This document shows positions 59,123-64,000 of a stretch of DNA of 64,000 bases, one piece after another; within the stretch, counting starts at the first letter, position 1, and each line of letters opens with the position of its first letter. The translations under genes and the position numbers were made by a program. The stretch comes from an uncultured Alphaproteobacteria bacterium (GTDB lineage: Bacteria; Pseudomonadota; Alphaproteobacteria; UBA3830). The stretch is from positions 98,082 to 162,081 of the forward strand of contig CAJODB010000001.1 in assembly GCA_905233185.1 (NCBI GenBank), written 5' to 3'. The notes under the pieces are model-generated. The model was not told the origin of the DNA. It made no database searches and saw nothing but the letters and a program-made list of their open reading frames with translations.

Positions 59123-59268
59123 GTATTGAATTCCCTGTTCAAAAAATGTTCATTCCATTTTTGCTTTCATTAATGAATAATAAGTAATATAAATTATGGT
59201 ATAATTTTTAAAATTCAAGGATGTATAAAATAATTAAAATCTAAAAATAGGCATATTTATGTGCAATT

Positions 59269-59301
59269 TTAACTTTAAGTTAACTAATAATACAGTATAA
59301 T
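59269..59301 (+). promoter_or_regulatory. Promoter with overlapping palindrome for the secreted-protein gene
   Basis: TATAAT at 59296-59301 is a perfect -10 box. The 15-bp perfect palindrome TTAACTT-T-AAGTTAA (59269-59283) covers where a -35 box would lie, and no good -35 match exists. This is the layout of an operator or activator-dependent promoter. Confidence 0.55.
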
Positions 59302-59331
59302 CTGGACTATGATATTTAAGGAGGAAATAAT

Positions 59332-59592
59332 ATGAAGAGAGTTTTAATAGCGACAGCAACAGTTGTAGTATTAGGTGTAGATTTTTGTATTGCGGGCAGC
59401 GGTGATTTTAGTTTAGTGCCACAAGGAAAAGATAAAGATGGTTATGTTTTTTCGTGTACGATGAGTGATGAATTGTCTGAGGAAGAATCTGAAGCGGGGT
59501 TAAAAGAAACACCATTTCATACAATTCCAGTAAAAATCACGAAAGAAAATGACAAGGCTGATGATATGAACGTATCAGGAATTGTGGAATAG
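59332..59592 (+). CDS. Small exported acidic protein
   Basis: An 86-residue protein with a signal peptide (KRVLIATATVVVLGVDFCIAG) and an acidic mature part (DELSEEESEAG). AGGAGG precedes ATG, the best ribosome-binding site in this region. The next gene begins 5 bases after its stop in another frame, so the two are coupled or, less likely, parts of one frameshifted gene: the downstream frame is open back to 59565, inside this gene. Confidence 0.6.
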   Translation: MKRVLIATATVVVLGVDFCIAGSGDFSLVPQGKDKDGYVFSCTMSDELSEEESEAGLKETPFHTIPVKITKENDKADDMNVSGIVE

Positions 59593-59597
59593 ACTAT

Positions 59598-61103
59598 ATG
59601 AGAGCAGGGTTATTGTTTCGGGCGGATAAATTCAGCAACTCGTGTTTGATACATCTTTACCCGATGTTAACGACACACAACGCATCTTCAGCACCAATAT
59701 GTCTTATTCAAGGAATAGAAGGGAAATTCTATCCTGTTGGTAAATATGGGTTTTCCCTATATCAAGTTGATGAATCCTTGATGTCTTTTACAGATGGCAT
59801 AAAGCGTTCGATTTTAGTATCAGGGGATGGAATACATATAGTTCCTTCAGAAGAGATCCAACAATATTTGAAAAATTTTGTGATAACTCAAAAATCAATT
59901 GGCCTTGATGAACCGCCAGCAGAATTTTATTTTGATACTGAGATAGGGGCGTCAACGCTCACAGGAAAGCGGATAATGCGAGAAGGAGGTCGAGATGTGC
60001 CATTATTGGAGGGACTTGGTTATTTTGCTCTAGGAGAGAGGCCGTTATCTGCGGAAATGCTACCGCCGGCATTAGGTACTGCGTTTCGTTATTTAGAAGA
60101 AGCGGAAGCAAAGACATCATCAGTTCCTTCTTTATCTGGAGAAGCGGATGTTCCGGCACAGACGACACCGATTTCTTCAGCATCATCTAGTTCGTCTTCG
60201 TCAATGGAAGCTCATCCGATATTTCGCTTGAATTACTGTGGACATGTTCCAGCGCAATTTGGACATGAGATGCAGCAAGGAACTGACATATGGAGTTTGG
60301 GGATTATTTTATATGAACAGATGCTGAGAAGAGGAGCGGAAATACCTTCTGCGGGTCTGCCTTCATTAGATGCTATTCCTCCGCTTTATCAGAATCTCAT
60401 GCGAGAATCAGGATTACTGCCTATGTTTATGTTGAATCCCGCAGAACATCATCACGAAGCCAATCTTTTTGGAAGGTTGGGAGAGAAAAAAGACGACATA
60501 CTGCCACCAACAAGCACAACTTCTCTGGTATCGCCGACTAATGCGATAACTGTCAATACATCTTCAGGAAGCAGCTCCGTATCTGCCACGGTTGCAGTCC
60601 ATCCTGACTACAATAGTATGATTGATGATTTTGGAAGGTTATTTCTAGGAGATAGGAAATTGACTTCATTTGATGGATTTCCCAATAGTATGCCTAAGTT
60701 GGAGTTTCTGTCCCTTAACGGTAACCAGCTTAGTAGCTTGAAAGGTCTGCCGCAGAAAGTTCCTAATTTGCAGACCCTGTTCCTCGATAGTAACCAACTT
60801 AGCAGTTTGGAAGGTTTTCCAGAGAAAATGCCTAATTTGGAGGTTCTGCTCCTTAACGGTAACCAGCTTAGCAGTTTGAAAGGTCTGCCAGAGAAAATGC
60901 CTAAGTTGGAGGTTCTGCTCCTTAACGGTAACCAGCTTAGCAGTTTGAAAGGTCTGCCAGAGAAAATGCCTAAGTTGGATATTCTGTCGCTCAAAGGTAA
61001 CAAAGATCTAAAAGAAAAAGATATAATTGCCGTATCCGTGAAATATCCGAGTGCGAGTGTCGATTCTGATTTTGGAACGTACAAGGCGGGACAGAAGCAG
61101 TAG
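59598..61103 (+). CDS. LRR protein with a protein-kinase-like motif
   Basis: A 501-residue protein. Residues about 228-242 (GTDIWSLGIILYEQM) match subdomain IX of eukaryotic-type Ser/Thr kinases, and an upstream LGTAFRYLEEAE recalls the GTxxYxxPE loop; no glycine loop, VAIK lysine or HRD/DFG is seen, so it is at most a degenerate kinase. A Ser-rich linker (about 193-203) and a Thr/Ser region follow. The C-terminal third has five or six 23-residue leucine-rich repeats (L-x-x-L-x-L-x-x-N-Q-L). Host-directed function is likely but unproven. No signal peptide; weak ribosome-binding site. Confidence 0.75.
   Translation: MRAGLLFRADKFSNSCLIHLYPMLTTHNASSAPICLIQGIEGKFYPVGKYGFSLYQVDESLMSFTDGIKRSILVSGDGIHIVPSEEIQQYLKNFVITQKSIGLDEPPAEFYFDTEIGASTLTGKRIMREGGRDVPLLEGLGYFALGERPLSAEMLPPALGTAFRYLEEAEAKTSSVPSLSGEADVPAQTTPISSASSSSSSSMEAHPIFRLNYCGHVPAQFGHEMQQGTDIWSLGIILYEQMLRRGAEIPSAGLPSLDAIPPLYQNLMRESGLLPMFMLNPAEHHHEANLFGRLGEKKDDILPPTSTTSLVSPTNAITVNTSSGSSSVSATVAVHPDYNSMIDDFGRLFLGDRKLTSFDGFPNSMPKLEFLSLNGNQLSSLKGLPQKVPNLQTLFLDSNQLSSLEGFPEKMPNLEVLLLNGNQLSSLKGLPEKMPKLEVLLLNGNQLSSLKGLPEKMPKLDILSLKGNKDLKEKDIIAVSVKYPSASVDSDFGTYKAGQKQ
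60690..61034 (+). repeat. 69-bp tandem repeats encoding leucine-rich repeats
   Basis: Units begin at 60690, 60759, 60828, 60897 and 60966, each coding 23 residues. The units at 60828 and 60897 differ at a single base of 69, indicating recent duplication or ongoing copy-number change. A diverged half-unit precedes the first. Confidence 0.9.
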
Positions 61104-61775
61104 GGTATCTCTGAATTAGCGTTACCTTACCGCATACACACATTCCTTCAGAGGAGGCTTATAATCCTTCTCTGGGGAGATGTCGGATTCTTACTACTTT
61201 TACAGCTCCATTCACAAACTGAATAAATAGACTTTATATAGTATCCCATGGATATTTACTAACAGATGCTTTGTATGTTTATAGCATATACTAAAATATG
61301 TCTATAGATTGATATGAATCTTATCGGATTAATAAAAACACAAAACTTGGCGGACCGAGTGAACGAAAAAACGAAACTATTCTCCGTGTACTAAATTTTC
61401 AAAATGCTTCAATATCAATGAGTTGCAAAATTTTGTTAACCTTTCAGGACACTCGCCTAGGCAAGAGTTATCTATATTTTAAAGGCATCAGGAATTACTT
61501 ATCTGCTTGAGCCGTATTACAACAATATTACAAAAGGAATGATAACAATGCTGAATATATAATAGAGTTATTGCGAAAGTCGAAAATAGCGTTTTTGAGC
61601 TTCTGATTATCAGAGCCTAAAAATTCCCAAAAATTACCTTCGCAGGGTGAATTTCCCCAGGCTTGCGGGGGAATCATTTATTTTTTTATAAGTCATGTAA
61701 TCAATGATTGTTGTATTAATTGTTATACAATTGTATACTATAATTCACAACAATATTGGAGGATATTTAAATAAA
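61104..61775. other. Intergenic region without a supported gene
   Basis: 670 bp with no convincing coding sequence. It contains a hairpin (TTCCCC at about 61658, GGGGAA at about 61673) followed by a T-rich stretch, and the segment 61605-61646 that recurs at 63739-63780. The sequence GAGTTATTGCGAAAG near 61565 looks like the end of a decayed insertion element, but no transposase remnant is readable. Confidence 0.5.
61605..61646 (+). repeat. 42-bp direct repeat, left copy
   Basis: GATTATCAGAGCCTAAAAAT and onward to CGCAGG matches 63739-63780 at roughly 36 of 42 positions by eye, with two single-base gaps. The two copies bracket the secreted genes at 61776-63598. Confidence 0.55.
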
Positions 61776-63098
61776 ATGGCAATAGAACAGTATTTTTTCA
61801 ACTGTAAACGAAGAACAATATTGTTGCTTATATTCTTATTGATTCTTACTTTTTTGCAAGATTCATATTGTATGTTACAAAATTTTGATGATGCAAAAAC
61901 AGAACTTAGAACAGCTTTAGGACAGTCATCTGATGGGCCAATGTCGGTTATAACAGTTGCGCGAACTCCGAATACAACAGATTCTACAGTTCTTATTTCT
62001 CATGATGAATTTGAGCAAGTATTAAGATTATTATATCCTTTATGTTCTGGAATTAGTGCGCCAACTTATAGCCAATTTGCAAATTCCAGAAGAATACCTT
62101 TTTGGTCAAGTTTACCTCTAGTGGATCGGGTACGTAATTTTTTTCATCACACTACTCTATTAAATGATGATCCTTCGACGCTTGCAACAACGTGGCCAGA
62201 AGACATAGCTCAAGTTAGTAATATGTGTAAGGATTTTAAAAGTTTATATGATATACACTTAAAAAATTCATGTAACATTATTATTTTTAATGAAATGTTT
62301 TTTTCTCAAGTCGCCCCCTTAACTATTGAACAAAAGGATTTTATAAGAGATAAAATATTTGATTTATCTAAATATTCTAGACATAGCTTATTTTATCCGA
62401 ATTTTTTGTATATTGAGAACCGAGAAGTAACAGGAACGGCAATACGTAATTCATTTAACACTATGGTGCGGAATGAAAGTAGTGGAATCATGGATATATC
62501 CTATGACTTATGGTGTATTGATTCATGTGAGCAAAAAACTATTATTAATAGAGGCATTATCGATACTACAACTTATAATCAAGATTTTTTAATTAATGAA
62601 ACACTTGGAATAAATGATGGCACTATTGTAACAAAGTATAAAAAATCTAGCTATTGGAATGAATCAAACGACTCTATAAGAAATGGATGTTTGTATGAAT
62701 TTGGAACAGGTTTAGATGTAGGTGTTGATGGTTCTCCTGATTTATGTAATGCTATGTTAAATAATATAAGTATTGATATATGTTTTGACTTAGCTTGCGG
62801 AATAAGAGCAAATAGTAATCATTGGACAAACTTAGGACATCCATCAAGATTGCATATCGTGCAATCTAATAGTGTAGATCCATTTTGTGATATCCCTCCA
62901 AATGATAATATAAATAGACTTCCTGTTGATGTTCCTATTCTTTATTGTGATTCATATCTAGATTATCATAGAAACGGTCTGCTTTATTGTCAATCAAATA
63001 TGGGAATGAGAGAAATTGGCGGAAATGTCGCTTCTTACAGGTTGTACGAGATTAAAATTGGTGATAGTGTATATACTATAGGAATTTATATGAGGTAG
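61776..63098 (+). CDS. Exported nitrilase-fold (carbon-nitrogen hydrolase-like) protein
   Basis: From ATG at 61776 (GGAGG upstream) the 440-residue protein has a signal peptide (RRTILLLIFLLILTFLQDSYC). It carries the nitrilase-superfamily triad in order: Glu173 in NIIIFNEMFF, Lys290 in TKYKKSSYWNE, Cys336 in NNISIDICFDLACGI. Order and local context match the Glu-Lys-Cys triad of amidases and nitrilases, though the Glu-Lys distance is longer than usual. Substrate is unknown; export is unusual for this superfamily. Earlier start at 61704 would hide the signal peptide. The next gene lies 5 bp downstream. Confidence 0.7.
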   Translation: MAIEQYFFNCKRRTILLLIFLLILTFLQDSYCMLQNFDDAKTELRTALGQSSDGPMSVITVARTPNTTDSTVLISHDEFEQVLRLLYPLCSGISAPTYSQFANSRRIPFWSSLPLVDRVRNFFHHTTLLNDDPSTLATTWPEDIAQVSNMCKDFKSLYDIHLKNSCNIIIFNEMFFSQVAPLTIEQKDFIRDKIFDLSKYSRHSLFYPNFLYIENREVTGTAIRNSFNTMVRNESSGIMDISYDLWCIDSCEQKTIINRGIIDTTTYNQDFLINETLGINDGTIVTKYKKSSYWNESNDSIRNGCLYEFGTGLDVGVDGSPDLCNAMLNNISIDICFDLACGIRANSNHWTNLGHPSRLHIVQSNSVDPFCDIPPNDNINRLPVDVPILYCDSYLDYHRNGLLYCQSNMGMREIGGNVASYRLYEIKIGDSVYTIGIYMR

Positions 63099-63103
63099 AT
63101 GAG

Positions 63104-63598
63104 ATGAAGAGAATTATTTTTTTATTATTTATCGCTTTTTGTTTTGAAGGATTTTGTATGAAAAGCATATCTGTAAACGTACAAGGAGTCAATGACAGAG
63201 AATATATCGCTCACATAAGAAATGAGCCTGTTAATACGGCTATTTCTCTTAGAAATTCGCATGCAGAAGGAAGTAGAGAAATACATCTGAAAGATGGGCC
63301 ATTTTTAGTTATTCTTGCACAAGATAGTTTTATACCACAAGTAATAGACGTAGGACCTAATATAGAAAATAAAGTTTTCAGCTTTATTATAGAAAAAAAT
63401 CATCCTTATAATCAACCAACAATTAAATTAATAATTGGTGTCGATTCAGCTATCAAATGTGCTTTATATCGTCAACGGGCTGGTGGAGGTAACTCATTTG
63501 TATTAGCTGTTGGTGATAGTGATGATGCCGTTTCTGTTGCTTCAGTCAAAAAACATCAGAAGCATGGTGCTATGCAAGCATTCGAGCGCATTTTTTGA
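63104..63598 (+). CDS. Exported protein, hypothetical, 164 residues
   Basis: Signal peptide KRIIFLLFIAFCFEGFC, then a beta-rich region (SISVNVQGVNDREYIAHI, FLVILAQDSFIPQVIDVG) and a C-terminal Gly/Asp-rich tail. No family is recognised. It follows the nitrilase-fold gene after 5 bp, so both are likely exported together and may work together. The following gap to 63783 holds only the right copy of the 42-bp repeat. Confidence 0.6.
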   Translation: MKRIIFLLFIAFCFEGFCMKSISVNVQGVNDREYIAHIRNEPVNTAISLRNSHAEGSREIHLKDGPFLVILAQDSFIPQVIDVGPNIENKVFSFIIEKNHPYNQPTIKLIIGVDSAIKCALYRQRAGGGNSFVLAVGDSDDAVSVASVKKHQKHGAMQAFERIF

Positions 63599-63738
63599 TA
63601 GAGTAGAATGTGAGTTGTTAAAGATATATTTCTCTAAAAGCTATGAACTTCAAGATTTTTTCGTTTGAGTATTTGGATTTTTTTGGTTTTTGAATCAGAA
63701 GTGTTATTTAGAAACTGGAGAAAGAATATTTTGGAATC

Positions 63739-63780
63739 GATTATCAAGCCTAAAAATTACCCAAAGATTATTTCCGCAAG
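63739..63780 (+). repeat. 42-bp direct repeat, right copy
   Basis: Matches 61605-61646. It ends three bases before the hsdR stop codon on the opposite strand. Confidence 0.55.
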
Positions 63781-63783
63781 AAT

Positions 63784-64000
63784 TTATTGATCCACCCATA
63801 CTTCACACTGTTTAATTACAGTATCAATTGCGTCTTGCTGACTTTCTGGTGGATATTTATGCTTTTTCAAAAGTTTTTTAACTAACATGCGCATTTTGGC
63901 GCGTTCAGTTTCTCTTTTCTGCCAATCTATCGTTTTATTTTTGCGCAAAGTATCCGTTAGCTCTTTTGTAATCGCTATTAATTCACTGTTTTCATAAAAA
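63784..64000 (-). CDS. hsdR: Type I restriction endonuclease R subunit, C-terminal end (partial)
   Basis: The minus strand is open from the window edge to TAA at 63786-63784, 71 codons. The sequence (ELTDTLRKNKTIDWQKRETE, then RAKMRMLVKKLLKKHKYPPE) matches the C-terminal helical domain of HsdR (DUF3387 region, with its TIDW and KYPPE motifs). HsdR is the ATP-dependent translocase/nuclease subunit of type I restriction systems. The rest, and any hsdM/hsdS genes, lie beyond the right edge. Confidence 0.8.
   Translation of the reverse strand, partial: FYENSELIAITKELTDTLRKNKTIDWQKRETERAKMRMLVKKLLKKHKYPPESQQDAIDTVIKQCEVWVDQ

Noticed and set aside
60608..61084. Long open frame on the minus strand under the LRR repeats
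   Set aside because: It is the mirror of the repeats (repeat-driven open frame) with no ribosome-binding site or family.

Overview
The window is AT-rich DNA from an alphaproteobacterium. TrcR (DUF1013), a Tim44-domain protein, HdaA, the DUF2066/phosphatidyltransferase/PerM/HdaA block, and the ftsE-ftsX-ydcF-plsC order are alphaproteobacterial. Low GC, genes overlapping by a few bases, and several secreted or eukaryote-like proteins suggest a host-associated lineage of the Holosporales or Paracaedibacter kind. That placement is inferred from gene content, not from an rRNA.

Layout. 1-9.5 kb (minus): rlmB, plsY, dprA, topA, then a type II secretion/type IV pilus-like cluster (GspE, GspF, GspL/PilN-like, GspM/PilO-like) that runs off the left edge. 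9.6-18.4 kb: an XRE regulator, an M48 peptidase with TPRs, hdaA, perM, a CDP-alcohol phosphatidyltransferase, a DUF2066 protein, ndk, holC; then dut, bamD and a GNAT enzyme on plus. 18.4-23.1 kb (minus): a TadE-like surface gene, dnaJ and dnaK. 23.3-33 kb (plus): a second XRE regulator, atpHAGD with a flavodoxin-like gene where atpC is usually found, trcR, tldD, dcd, a Tim44 protein, trmL. 33-41 kb: a second TadE-like gene, obgE, three tandem GtrII-like membrane proteins, tRNA-Thr. 41-52.3 kb (plus): thrS, phaC, a HIT protein, another GT-C-like membrane protein, ftsE, ftsX, ydcF, plsC, rlmE, rsmB, a small-molecule-type methyltransferase. 52.3-56.2 kb (minus): a gene broken by a stop codon, tsaB, rnd, serC. 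56.3-64 kb: a DegT aminotransferase, a MATE exporter, then an accessory region with secreted proteins, an LRR protein carrying a kinase-like motif, a secreted nitrilase-fold protein, and the tail of a type I restriction hsdR gene.

The most striking signal is a set of three long G/C homopolymers inside surface or envelope genes: nine C at 19090-19098, eight C at 33713-33720 and nine G at 45924-45932. In both TadE-like genes an ATG exactly 13 codons before the tract reads into the conserved protein only if the tract has 7 or 10 G, so both look switched off here; the membrane-protein gene is in frame at nine. Two of the three tracts also lie in an identical 22-base context although the genes are unrelated. 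Together with the three tandem GtrII-like paralogues, this looks like a contingency (phase-variation) system for the cell surface.

Other points of note are a ribosome-binding site displayed in a hairpin loop before gspE, a structured dnaK leader, a 19-bp palindromic operator beside the second XRE gene, a tRNA-Thr gene directly upstream of thrS, and 69-bp near-identical tandem LRR repeats.
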